A stretch of 64,000 nucleotides of DNA from Siphonodentalium dalli. Lineage: Eukaryota > Mollusca > Scaphopoda > Gadilida > Siphonodentaliidae. The stretch is taken from the NCBI GenBank assembly GCA_032622095.1, contig CP136061.1, forward strand, positions 10,121,287-10,185,286. Direction: 5' to 3'. Position numbers and translations under genes: made by a program. Shown in pieces: positions 55,490 through 64,000 of this stretch. The notes beneath the pieces were generated by a model that saw nothing but the letters and a program-made list of their open reading frames with translations, did no database searches and was not told the DNA's origin. The number at the start of each line of letters is the position of its first letter. Position 1 is the stretch's first letter.

Positions 55490-56073
55490 CCAGCAAAACA
55501 AGAGCAGTATGCAGATTTAATTTCACCAGTCTTTTTGACGATCATGACCCAAGGCGTGTGTGGCATATTTCCAATCTTCATGGATGGTGTACATAGAGCC
55601 TTCGAGTAGCAAATCTTGCTCTCTGTTGATATTTCGTGGTAGTGAATTTCCTTTAGCCATGATGACTGAAAATAGCTGTAAGCCTTCCCTTCTTTGTAGG
55701 CATTCATTGCTCTGTCAGTGATCGCCTGGTCTAGATTTCCATTCAAGGACAGTATGAATTTACAAATATCTCCATACATTGTTGGAGGCCACAAGTGTTT
55801 ATTATTCATCTCGTTTTTCCATCCAGTTTTTAACTGTAGAAATGGACCAAGCTGTTTTACGTTTTCAAAAACAAGCAAAGAATCGTATGTGCTTCCCTTC
55901 AATTTGACCTATTCTTCTTTTGTTAGCACATCAGGGTAATTATTTTCCAATGCAAAGAATACTCTGGCTATTAACTCATCCTTTTTACCGGTAACATTTA
56001 AACCTTTCCGACGACAAACAACTTTTAACGCGTCATTGTTCCACAGTTTCAATCGATCGATATCTTCCGCCAT
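55490..56073 (-). pseudogene. SAP-SWIM-YqaJ protein, exon 1 (SAP domain and SWIM start)
   Basis: From ATG 56073: MAEDIDRLKLWNN, then LKVVCRRKGLNVTGKKDELI, a SAP DNA-binding motif. The TAG at 55911-55909 interrupts the frame just after, followed by ~130 residues ending AYCSCFAG, the first half of a SWIM CxCxnCxH zinc finger. A consensus donor, GG|GTAAGT, follows at 55489. Exons 1 (584 nt) and 2 (1171 nt) sum to 585 codons in frame, which supports the model. A single stop and one bad acceptor mark it as a pseudogene. Confidence 0.75.
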
Positions 56074-56264
56074 TGTTTATAATGCGGCGTGCTGGTTTGT
56101 TTACACTATATGACCTTGACCGCGAAAAACACGTGGATAACTGTAAACTGGGCTAAAGCATGTAATCGTGCAAGCTCTATCAGCGAACCAGTCCTTTTCC
56201 GGAGCGCGAAGCATAGCAAAGGGACGCAACTGTATGGAGATTGGCAATCGTGTGGTAATCAAAG

Positions 56265-56715
56265 ATGGATTTCGACGAAATTTGATACGTAGGGGTACTT
56301 GTGTCCGGGAGTGTTTTGGACGAGTCAAATCGTGACCCCGAACTGACCTTGACCTTTAAAACAGTCAATTCAAGGTCAACTTGGGTAAAACGGACGGATT
56401 TCGACGAAATTTCATACATAGGGGTACTTTATCCGGGGAGTGTTTTGGACGGGTCAAATCGTGACCCCGATCGGGTAATACGGACGGATTTCGACGAAAT
56501 TTGATACCTTGGGGTAGTTTTGTTCGGGGAGTGTTTTGTCCGGGTCAAATCGTGACCCCGACCTGACATTGACCTTCAAGATGGTAAATTCAAGGTCAAA
56601 TCGGGTAATACGGACGGATTTCGACGAAATTTGATACCTAGGGTTAGTTTTGTCCGGGGAGTGTTTTGAACAGGTCAAATCATGACCCCGACCTGACCGT
56701 GAATTACACGGGAAA
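56265..56715. repeat. ~120-bp satellite, second array
   Basis: About four units of the family at 7590-8030 (GGACGGATTTCGACGAAATTTG, GGGGAGTGTTTTGGACGGG). The units are closer to each other than to the first array. Confidence 0.8.
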
Positions 56716-57354
56716 ACTTGATATATGGAAGTATCCAAATTTCCCACATGGAATTTGAAAGCTAGTTTATATTATAATTATATTATAATTTATATTTATT
56801 GCTAATAATATGATCTTGGTGGCGTTACCATTTCTGACTATGGTTTTCTTGTAGTTTCTGCGTCCGAGTTTCGAAACGTTACTAATAGAAGCTGTAATTG
56901 TTGTTGTTGTTTTCCAGTAGTCACTTGAAGTTGACTGAATAACACATGTCGTTAACTTCTTGTGAGAATATACGGCTGTCACGCAGTGTGAATAACGTCT
57001 ATGGGTTGGATACAAAAAGTCGCTGGGAGAGCTTACCCATGATTGTTGACACTGAGTTCATTTCCCAGTTCGTATTTTGTATTCATTCCGGGTATTTCCA
57101 GATTTGGCGCCAGCGAACGGTAAAGTGCGCACAATATTTATGCAGAATATTTCTCAATTTTAAAGTATATTTATTAGATTATAAGTTGTGTAATCACACA
57201 AAGAGATGTTATGTTATTTCAGAAATATGGGGCTGCTAAAATTAGTAAAAATGAAATAAAAGTTTCTTCTGTGTTGTCAGGTTTGAGCCTGAGGTAATAA
57301 CTAATATCACTATCGCTAATGCCAGTAATGCCAATTGCCATGGGGCGGATGATA
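56716..57354. other. Intergenic sequence, no gene seen
   Basis: It contains the short block shared with ~29000 (TATGATCTTGGTGGCGTTACC). A short open segment at 56946-57239 has no recognisable domain. Confidence 0.3.
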
Positions 57355-57412
57355 ATGGGCAGGTCTGGCAAATGTGAGAATACAGCTACAATAGCTGTAT
57401 TCAGCTAACCTA

Positions 57413-57788
57413 CCCTGCTTGACAAAACAAGTGTCCACCTAACCGCGGTACAGTTAGCGTTGCCACCGTGGCTGAAATGCAACTACACCGCGGCTCCACC
57501 GGCTAACTACAGTTGGGCCGCGGTGTACTTGCCGTTTGGTCATGGTGTAATTGCCGCGGTGTACGTTCATTAAACTGAAAAAAGACGATACAAACCAGAA
57601 ATCTAACCACGGTGTACATGCCGTTTGGCTGCGGTGTAGTTGCCTTTCGGCCGCCGTGTACTTGCTGTTGGGCCACGGTGTACTTGCCGTTCGGCCGCGG
57701 TGCTCAACTGCAGTTACAAACTCTGACACCGCGGGCCGAACGGCAAATACACCGCGGTGACAATGGACACTTGTTTTGTCCAGCGGGG
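57413..57788. mobile_element. 376-bp MITE with CCGCGG-motif interior (TA target)
   Basis: TA|CCCTGCTTGACAAAACAAGT at the left and complementary ACTTGTTTTGTCCAGCGGGG|TA at the right (25-bp ends, two mismatches). The uninterrupted right arm of the host element reads AACCTAGCTG at the same point, proving the insertion and TA duplication. The interior repeats ACCGCGGTGTACTTGCCGTT-like units in both orientations. Confidence 0.85.
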
Positions 57789-58699
57789 TAGCTGTATTCA
57801 GCTATATATTATACTCTCAAACCGGCTGTTTTTCGATAATAAACTAGAAGCGCTAATTTGCGCATCGAAATTAGGCCACCATATTCTCCGGCCACCCTCA
57901 ACCAAATCAAAACCGTCGCTTGTTTTCTGACAAAGTGTTGCCTTGGTGATTATGCGTGAACACTTACTACGGCGGTCGATGTCGGTCATAACGGTTTAAC
58001 AGGCCTGGCCCTTTGAAATTGGAAGGAGGGCAATGATCGCCCTCCTTAATTTATCCCAGGAGGGCTATTTTATCTGACCATATGATGCAAAGCATCATCA
58101 GAGGCGAGCTGGGGTGAGTTTGAGAGGGGGTGTCCCTCTCTCATGATTAGGGGGGTCCGGGGGTCCTCCCCCGGGAAATTTTTAATATGTAGTGTCCCTG
58201 AGAGCCATTCTGGCATATATTTGTGGATTTTGTTCAGTGTTTCTTGAGGGAAAAAATGTAGTTTTGTGTGACCCACATTATGTGAGTAAAGGGGGGATGC
58301 CCTATAGCAGAAGAGTCCACAATTAGAGGTACCATGTCTTACCCACCGGAAGCTGACATAAGCTAATGATAGGTAGAGCACTCTGCTGTATAGGCATATA
58401 TGTATATGCATATGTAAACCATAATATTTATATACTTATTAAAAGATACCAACTGTTGGCAACACTGAAATTTTTTATTTATTTATTTATTTTTTTTATT
58501 ATACTTACGCGAGGAGGGCGATAGGCTTGAGCTGACACTCTCGAAAAATACGGAAACGCATACATGTATGTCGAATCGCGAAAATACAAATAACAATGTT
58601 ATGTTTTCACACATTATATATTTTCCCGCCAAAACAGATTGAATAGTTCTGACTCGTTGACGACCAGGACTTAAATGTTTAAAATACAGAAATTATATA

Positions 58700-59044
58700 C
58701 CGCTATTCTCAAAGTAATTGACTAGAAAAACGGGGTGATACCCCGGTCTTGACCGCGGTAATACCGGTAATAAACGGTAGCTGTATCGAGGTGGTCACAG
58801 CAGTGGAATTACGGTATTGGGCGATAATGATACCGCGGTCTTTTAGCGGGCACCGCATTAATTTTTTTGAATAGCGCAGTGATTTTCATGGAACACTTTG
58901 AGGGGAGGTATTTACTCCCACATACTTGTTCGAGTTAACAAGCGGTATCAGTACCACGGTATTGGAGGATACTGCGGTATAGTACCGCGGTATTAACGGG
59001 GGTGACACCACGTTATTGGTGGTCAATTACTTTAAGTATAGCGG
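58700..59044. mobile_element. 345-bp MITE with ACCGCGGTA motifs (TA target)
   Basis: TA|CCGCTATTCTCAAAGTAATT and complementary AATTACTTTAAGTATAGCGG|TA. The interior contains many CCGCGGTA/TACCGCGG variants. Inserted in the core of 57360-59583. Confidence 0.8.
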
Positions 59045-59585
59045 TAAGTCGCATTTTCATTTCAGTTGTCCCTATGTTGTGCCATACATTTGCAATATGC
59101 CGCACAATATCTGTATATACCGTTATGAATAGTTATCAGTAGTGCTCACAAACCGCTAGTGTTATGTAATTCTAAATGCTTGATATAGGTACACCATTCT
59201 AACGCCCCCTACCGGTTTAGCATCGGGAAGAAGTAAACGAGTGTTTGCGATGAATTTGATCTTTATTTTATAAGTTAGCTAATGAATGCATTCGCAGAAA
59301 ATAGTCCCCAGAATATTTACTGACATCGACCGGCGTAGTAAGTTTTCACACAAAATCAGAACTGCCGTGTCGACAAAAGGCAACACTTTGTCAGAAAACA
59401 AGTGACGGTTTTGATTTGGTTGAGGGTGGCCGGAAAATATGGTAGCCTAATTTCGATGCGCAAATTAGCGCTTCTAGTTTATTATCGAAAAACAGCCGGT
59501 TTGAGAGTATAATATATAGCTGAATACAGCTAGGTTAGCTGAATACAGCTATTGTAGCTGTATTCTCACATTTGCCAGACCTGAT

Positions 59586-60023
59586 GGGGTCGTTGTCGTA
59601 ACGTTTTATAGATAAATGCACACCGTGTGCATTTATGTACATAAATGCACACCAGTCTCAGTTGGCGCGAGATTGAAACGTTACCGTAAATAATTGCCGT
59701 CTGCTTCAATTCATAACTATTTTTCTTCCGAAGTTCTGATAAAGGCATTCTTTTATCACAATTATCGAAACTGCAATAAGATTGGTCATCGGTCGCATAT
59801 TTTTCTTAGTATTAAACAGGGACGGAAAGAACTGCATGGTTGTTTGGTCGATGAATGGAAGAAAATAAACTTACAAAAAATATCAAAACGTGTGCATATA
59901 TGTAGAAAACACTACGACAATGACCCCTGTCACATGACACTACGCGAGACTGGTGTGCATTTATGTATACATAAATGCACACAGTGTGCATCTATGTATA
60001 AAACATTACGACAACGACCCCAT
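59586..60023 (+). mobile_element. 438-bp inverted-repeat element with THAP-like ORF scrap
   Basis: The ends GGGGTCGTTGTCGTAACG and complementary GTAATG..ACGACAACGACCCC continue ~70 bp with GATAAATGCACACCGTGTGC/TTTATGTA palindromes. The interior has an open segment (59694 on) with WKKINLQKISKRVHICRKHY. Its W...ICxKH(Y/F) pattern resembles the second half of a THAP finger, so it may be a deletion derivative of a THAP-transposase element. That reading is tentative. Confidence 0.5.
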
Positions 60024-60395
60024 TAGCATCACTATCAGCCTCGGCCAAGCTCAGGTTATTCGCTAACCACAATTTCGCACAAAGTTGTGACAAACAAACT
60101 GACAAAGTGAAAGTGACAAACAGTAATGCTGTTCAAAACAGTTCGGGCTCTCACACAAAACAGGCCACTTAAGAGCCACGGCAGACGATTTGATTGAAAT
60201 AGTAAGTGGAGGGGGGGGGGGGGGGGGGCGAATCGCAGGTGGAGCATCCACTGCGCTAATCCAAAATCTATCCCGTCGAAATTTTCTTGACGTAATTTGC
60301 TTCAAGTCCGCAATATCATACGACTTACCCGTCGAGAAAATTTGTCGCCCAATGTTTTGAGTTTTTAAAAGAAATGTAACTCTAACATACCCGTT
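60024..60395. other. Intergenic sequence with poly-G run
   Basis: A run of ~18 G occurs at ~60210-60228. No gene seen. Confidence 0.4.
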
Positions 60396-60742
60396 ATTTA
60401 GTAAAAATAATAAAAACTAAGACGATTGAGAGATGGGACTACAGATATGAAATCGGAGAGGAAAGGCATATACATGTAAATCAGCATATCAATGAAGTTG
60501 GAAGAGTGAAGTTTTTTAAAGGGAAGTCCAGAAGAGTGGGAATGATCATCAACCAGTTGCTAGCAGGACAACATCGATTACTTAGTAGCAGAGTAAAATG
60601 GGATAGCAACTGCACTACGGATATGTGTGATGAATGTGAAGAGAGAGAAGATATCGATCATTACATTAACAGGTGCAAGAAGTTTGAGATTGAGAGAGGA
60701 GTATTAGAAGAGAGGTACAGAGCGATTGTATACATGTACTAG
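60396..60742 (+). pseudogene. LINE ORF2 C-terminal fragment with zinc motif
   Basis: The reading RHIHVNQHINEVGRV, then LLAGQHRLLSSRVKWD and CDECEEREDIDHYINRCKKF. The GHxRLxxxL followed by CxxC...HxxxxC is the C-terminal module after RNase H or RT in Jockey/R1-type LINEs. It is truncated at both sides. Confidence 0.65.
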
Positions 60743-60887
60743 TATGTGGGTGATGATGAAGAGGTGAGGATGAGGCTACAAGTGCTTACGGGAATGACAC
60801 TGAGATGGAGGCAGTAGAGAGAAAACAGATGGTAGAGGCTTTCCAATCATACATAATATCTTCCAAACGTTTTGATGGAACCAGGGA

Positions 60888-61393
60888 AGGATCCAGGGCT
60901 CTTTTGATACCTGTTACAGGTTTGGGCGCCCAAACTCTGGTGGCCTAAATGTCCCCAAATTGCAAGTGGATAGTTTTATTAAAGCAGAATTTTCTATATT
61001 ATAATTCAACAACATGCACTGCAAATCATCAATATACAGTTGATATAGAGCCTTTATTTGCTTAATCAAGTGTCCAGTGAGAAATATTTTAACCCTTTCA
61101 TGACTGGGGCTTCTTGTAATTTTGCAAAAATCCTGTGCCAATGCATTCTCTTATATAAATGAGAGTCTCCCATCTAAGGAGCCTCGCATATATAAGATAA
61201 TACATTGGCCTTTATCTTGACCTTGTAAGCCAGTGCATTTTCTTATGCGGGATCTTTAATGCTGCACCTAAGGGAGTGGGGCGACCCCCTCCCGTACCTA
61301 CCCCCATCTCGAGCCTACGGCCCTCGGGATATGCCTTCGGCATATCATGGTCCCAAAACAGGTGTCCCCAAAAAATCCCTGGATCCATCCCTG
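60888..61393. mobile_element. GGATCCAGGG MITE with nested hairpin insertion
   Basis: The same family as 55047-55352: GGATCCAGGGCTC, GTTTGGGCGCCCAAAC, ... AAAATCCCTGGATCC. It is interrupted after TTAA (~61091) by CCCTTTCATGACTGG and a hairpin CCAATGCATTCTCTTATA like that of the piggyBac-like MITEs, suggesting an older, diverged member of that family. Confidence 0.55.
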
Positions 61394-61864
61394 GATGGAA
61401 CTAATGTAAGTTCCAATAGCAGTACGATTGTGGCAAACTAAATAATTAACAATGTTACGCCTAACGCATGCGCACAAGTGTAATTAAAATGTACAAGGGT
61501 ATCACAGCACATAGCGTTAAGAACAAACGAGAAAGCACAAGCGAATATAGCACAACGAGTCTCAGTCCAGTACTGGAATGACTTTAGATTCAAAGCAGTC
61601 AGAAGAAGAACAACAACAACCTTTACTAAATAACGGGCATACCAAAAGAATGACACCACAGAGAGACACGTTTCAAAAAAACTATAGGAAAAAACACTGT
61701 TAGGGTGGGTGGGCTTGTGGGAGGTTGGCGGCACATTAAAACAAACTTCAGCCCAAAATTAACTCGAAGGGGAAGTTGTGTGAGATTGCCAATATGACAC
61801 AAGTCACAACCAAACCACGATGTTCCCTGACAATACATATTCTAATGTGTCGCCTTGACATATA

Positions 61865-62125
61865 CCATTTACCTTCCTTTTCCAAAAAAGAGACATTTAA
61901 CAAGCCATTTACTCGATCAGTTGAACGAACCGCAAAGTACGTCACCCATTTTTCTGGTCTGTTCGTTTGAGCGCTGCAGGGCATACCATGCAGTATCGAG
62001 CGGAAAAGATGCCCTGAACTCGATCGAACAGACCCGAAAAATGGCCACAATACTTCGCAGGTCGTTCACCTGATCGCGAAAAAGGTTTGTTAAAAGTCTC
62101 TTTTTTTCAAAAGGAAAGTAAATGG
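61865..62125. mobile_element. 261-bp foldback MITE (TA target)
   Basis: TA|CCATTTACCTTCCTTTTCC and complementary GGAAAGTAAATGG|TA. Inverted similarity extends through AAAAAGAGACATTTAACAAG. The centre has GAACGAACCGC..GTTCGATCGAACAG repeats. No coding. Confidence 0.75.
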
Positions 62126-62272
62126 TACTGTAAAATGGGGTGATTTCGGACACATTTATTAAGAAATAGGTTCAAATATCCTGCCATGTACCTTTGATAT
62201 TTATGTATCCATGGCAACGGCCAAAAACTCGCCCGAAGTCACCCCATGGGTTGGGGTCAATTCGGGCACTTA

Positions 62273-62485
62273 CAGTAATGCTCTAAGTAAGCGACTTCTT
62301 AACCACAGCAGAATTATGGGTAACTTTTCAGGATTTAGTCGGAAATATGGCTTGTTGCCATTCATCGGAAAGCTCTCCCCGAGAACTTTCCGATGAATGG
62401 CAACAAGCCATATTTCCGTCTAAATCCTGAAAAGTTACCCATAATTCTGCTGTGGTTAAGAAGTCGCTTACTTAGAGCATTACTG
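62273..62485. mobile_element. 213-bp near-perfect palindromic MITE (TA target)
   Basis: TA|CAGTAATGCTCTAAGTAAGC ... GCTTACTTAGAGCATTACTG|TA. Almost the whole element is a hairpin with arms of ~100 bp meeting at CTCTCCCCGAGA. The inner sequence is shared with 53048-53194. CAGT ends plus TA target suggest the Tc1/mariner type. Confidence 0.85.
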
Positions 62486-62623
62486 TAGGCCAAAACAAAT
62501 TGTTTTGAAGACGGTCATCGGGTTACGGGAAACACACATTCAATTTGTTTTGGCCTTATATAGAACTCCAAATTATACAGAGGAACGAGACTAAATATAC
62601 CGGTACTTGGATTATGATTTTTT

Positions 62624-63206
62624 TAGTGTTGAAACGATTAGCATTTTTAAGGAATCGACTAGTCACCAGAGGTAATCGACTACTAGTCGACTAGTCGGAC
62701 CCCTTCTAAGAGTTCCCGTTTCTATGCCCATATGATGTATAAAATGGGCAATGTGGCATCGCAGTTTTGAGTATCCAACTCTTGTTTCAGAACGTTAAAA
62801 CGGAAAGCACGTGAACTATATAATCTCCCGTTTTGTCCGAATTTGATGTATTAAACCCGGCTATCCTGCAACCTTCATATTATCTCATGGTTTGGGGAAT
62901 GTAGGTAATAAAACATTTTATATAAACACAATTGTCGCCGGTAACCAGGAAATAAATAGGCAAGTCTCGTTAGTAGGTCTCGCTAATGAGATGTTGGGTG
63001 TATTAAAGGAACAATGCAATAAGCTCTAACAAGTTAATATGTATTAACTGTTACAGATTACGTGATAATATTTCCATGCAATGGCACTGCTGTCATGATA
63101 GCACTCAGGTAGTGCTTTTTCTTGACTAGTCGACTAGCATATTTCGGGATCGACTAACTTAATAATCGCGTCGATTTCGACTAATCGATTAATCGTTTCA
63201 ACACTA
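62624..63206. mobile_element. 583-bp hAT-type MITE with 8-bp target duplication
   Basis: The ends TAGTGTTGAAACGATTA and complementary TAATCGTTTCAACACTA are flanked by GATTTTTT on both sides (62616-62623 / 63207-63214). The interior has subterminal ATCGACTAGTC repeats. The 8-bp duplication and TAGTG ends are hAT hallmarks. No transposase. Confidence 0.88.
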
Positions 63207-63443
63207 GATTTTTTTAATCAAATGTTTCATTGATAAAGCATCTATAGGCCATTGGTATACCGGTAACTGCACATGTACATGTATATAGGCCTACCCTGCC
63301 ACTGCGATGGACCAACGTGCAATTATAACAGATCATTCCACAATTTTGGCTGCAGTTAAAAAACGTTCAACAGCATGTGGAAAATAACCTACCGTCAGTG
63401 TGTGAAGAATTAAGTACGGCTGAAGGGGTCACTCTCACCAAAA

Positions 63444-63719
63444 AAAGTGCTGAAGGGTACACAGGGTTTGAAAATGTGCTGAAGGGTACACAGGGTTTGT
63501 AATCGGCACTTACACAGTTACTTAAACTGTGTTTCTGAAAGTCTGTCGACTATCAGCAGTTTGTTTTCAGTTCATTGTAATGTTCTTTGGAATGTAAATA
63601 ATTATTTTCTAACATAAATCATGGCAGATACGAAAACTAAACGTCATTTGGAACGAGATTATAAAACCTGTGTACTCTTCAGCACATTTTAAAAACCTGT
63701 GTACCCTTCAGCACTTTTT
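63444..63719. mobile_element. ~276-bp inverted-repeat element (GTGCTGAAGGGTACACAGG)
   Basis: The left end AAAAAGTGCTGAAGGGTACA with an internal second copy, and the right end complementary (TGTACCCTTCAGCACTTTTT), also doubled. It directly abuts the satellite at 63720. Confidence 0.65.
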
Positions 63720-64000
63720 AGCTATTGCCATGGCTTGGCGTCCGTCGTCTGTGTGTCCGTCAACAATTTCCTTTGGCGCGGGCTACAGGTCGTATCTTTG
63801 GTCTGATCTTTATGAAATTTGTCATGAATGTTGACATTGACATGTAGATGGGAACGAGTCATTTTGGGGTCATTCGGCCAAAAAAACATGGCCGTTGGTG
63901 GCCATCTTGGATTTAAAAATTAAATCCATTGGCGCGGGCTACAGGCCGTACTGTTTGTGTGATCATCATAAAAAATTTGTCGTGAATGTTGACATTTACA
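63720..64000. repeat. Start of a second ~160-bp satellite element
   Basis: Begins AGCTATTGCCATGGCTTGGC as at 23290, then GGCGCGGGCTACAGGTCG units and AACATGGCCGTTGGTGGCC. It is cut by the window end. Confidence 0.8.

Larger units (their letters stand above)
50491..56154 (+). mobile_element. Two-gene DNA transposon (ISL2EU/IS4EU-like), decayed
   Basis: The termini AGCCCAGTTTACAGTTA (50491-50507) and its exact complement (56138-56154) are 17-bp inverted repeats. Both are followed ~45 bp inward by GTGTAAACAA. Inside are a THAP/DDE transposase (+) and a SAP-SWIM-YqaJ protein (-), converging. A DDE transposase paired with a YqaJ nuclease is the arrangement reported for the ISL2EU (IS4EU) superfamily. 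The usual AT target duplication is not evident, so the exact ends are provisional. Both genes carry disabling lesions. Confidence 0.7.
57360..59583. mobile_element. 2.2-kb element with ~255-bp inverted repeats
   Basis: The left arm 57360-57990 (minus a 376-bp nested MITE) and right arm 59325-59583 are inverted copies. They begin CAGGTCTGGCAAATGTGAGA and contain CTCAAACCGGCTGTTTTTCG and GCGCATCGAAATTAGG. A possible 5-bp duplication ATGGG flanks it (57355-57359 / 59584-59588). The interior (57990-59325) carries GGGGGTCCGGGGGTCCTCCC and a second nested MITE. No transposase frame, so it is non-autonomous. Confidence 0.7.

Overview
This window is eukaryotic, from a repeat-dense invertebrate genome. 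Coding sequence is broken into short GT-AG exons, there are no prokaryotic-style operons, and almost every kilobase belongs to an identifiable transposable-element or satellite family. The frequent ACATGTACATGTA-type strings and the mix of families (THAP/DDE plus YqaJ two-gene transposon, Ty3/Gypsy LTR element, TA- and TTAA-target MITEs, ~160-bp satellites) suggest a marine animal, most likely a mollusc. That placement is inference; no marker gene settles it.

Layout. 1-10.8 kb: a ~280-bp inverted repeat (365-643 / 10549-10829) encloses two oppositely oriented 35-bp minisatellites, three linked exons of an unrecognised host gene (4081-5371), a cluster of AACGCTAAG motifs and copy A of a 2-kb non-autonomous element (8580-10550). 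10.8-23 kb: mostly intergenic, with one clear candidate first exon (12119-12190), a 958-bp TA-target MITE, a cluster of CTTAAGCGTAA palindromes, a minus-strand exon pair, decayed LINE 3' ends, a piggyBac-like MITE and the last exon of a C-type lectin abutted by another MITE. 23-27 kb: a ~160-bp satellite element nested in a ~385-bp satellite. 27-30 kb: LINE remnants and two more piggyBac-like MITEs.

29.85-41.9 kb is a four-layer nest: an old LINE, split by a CGCCATAG-type inverted-repeat element, split by copy B of the 2-kb element, split by an apparently intact Ty3/Gypsy retrotransposon (30830-39484). The retrotransposon has 766-bp LTRs that look identical, gag, pol with all catalytic residues, a textbook -1 frameshift site (A_AAA_AAC, 7-nt spacer, 8-bp stem), and two extra 3' ORFs: a small membrane protein and a PPxY/LPxY-motif protein with candidate splice sites. 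Gag would form particles, pol would mature, copy and integrate the element, and the 3' ORFs occupy the position where env sits in retroviruses.

41.9-49.5 kb: satellites and a ~5.6-kb structure with ~1.4-kb inverted arms around a single-copy core. 50.5-56.2 kb: a decayed two-gene DNA transposon, with a THAP-DDE transposase on + and a SAP-SWIM-YqaJ nuclease on -, converging, and bounded by 17-bp terminal inverted repeats. 56.2-64 kb: a 120-bp satellite and a dense set of MITEs whose target duplications can be read directly (TA, 8-bp hAT type, and others), plus LINE fragments and the start of a second copy of the 160-bp satellite.

Limits: no similarity search was possible. Exon calls rest on splice consensus and reading frame. 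Repeat boundaries come from comparing copies inside this window by eye.
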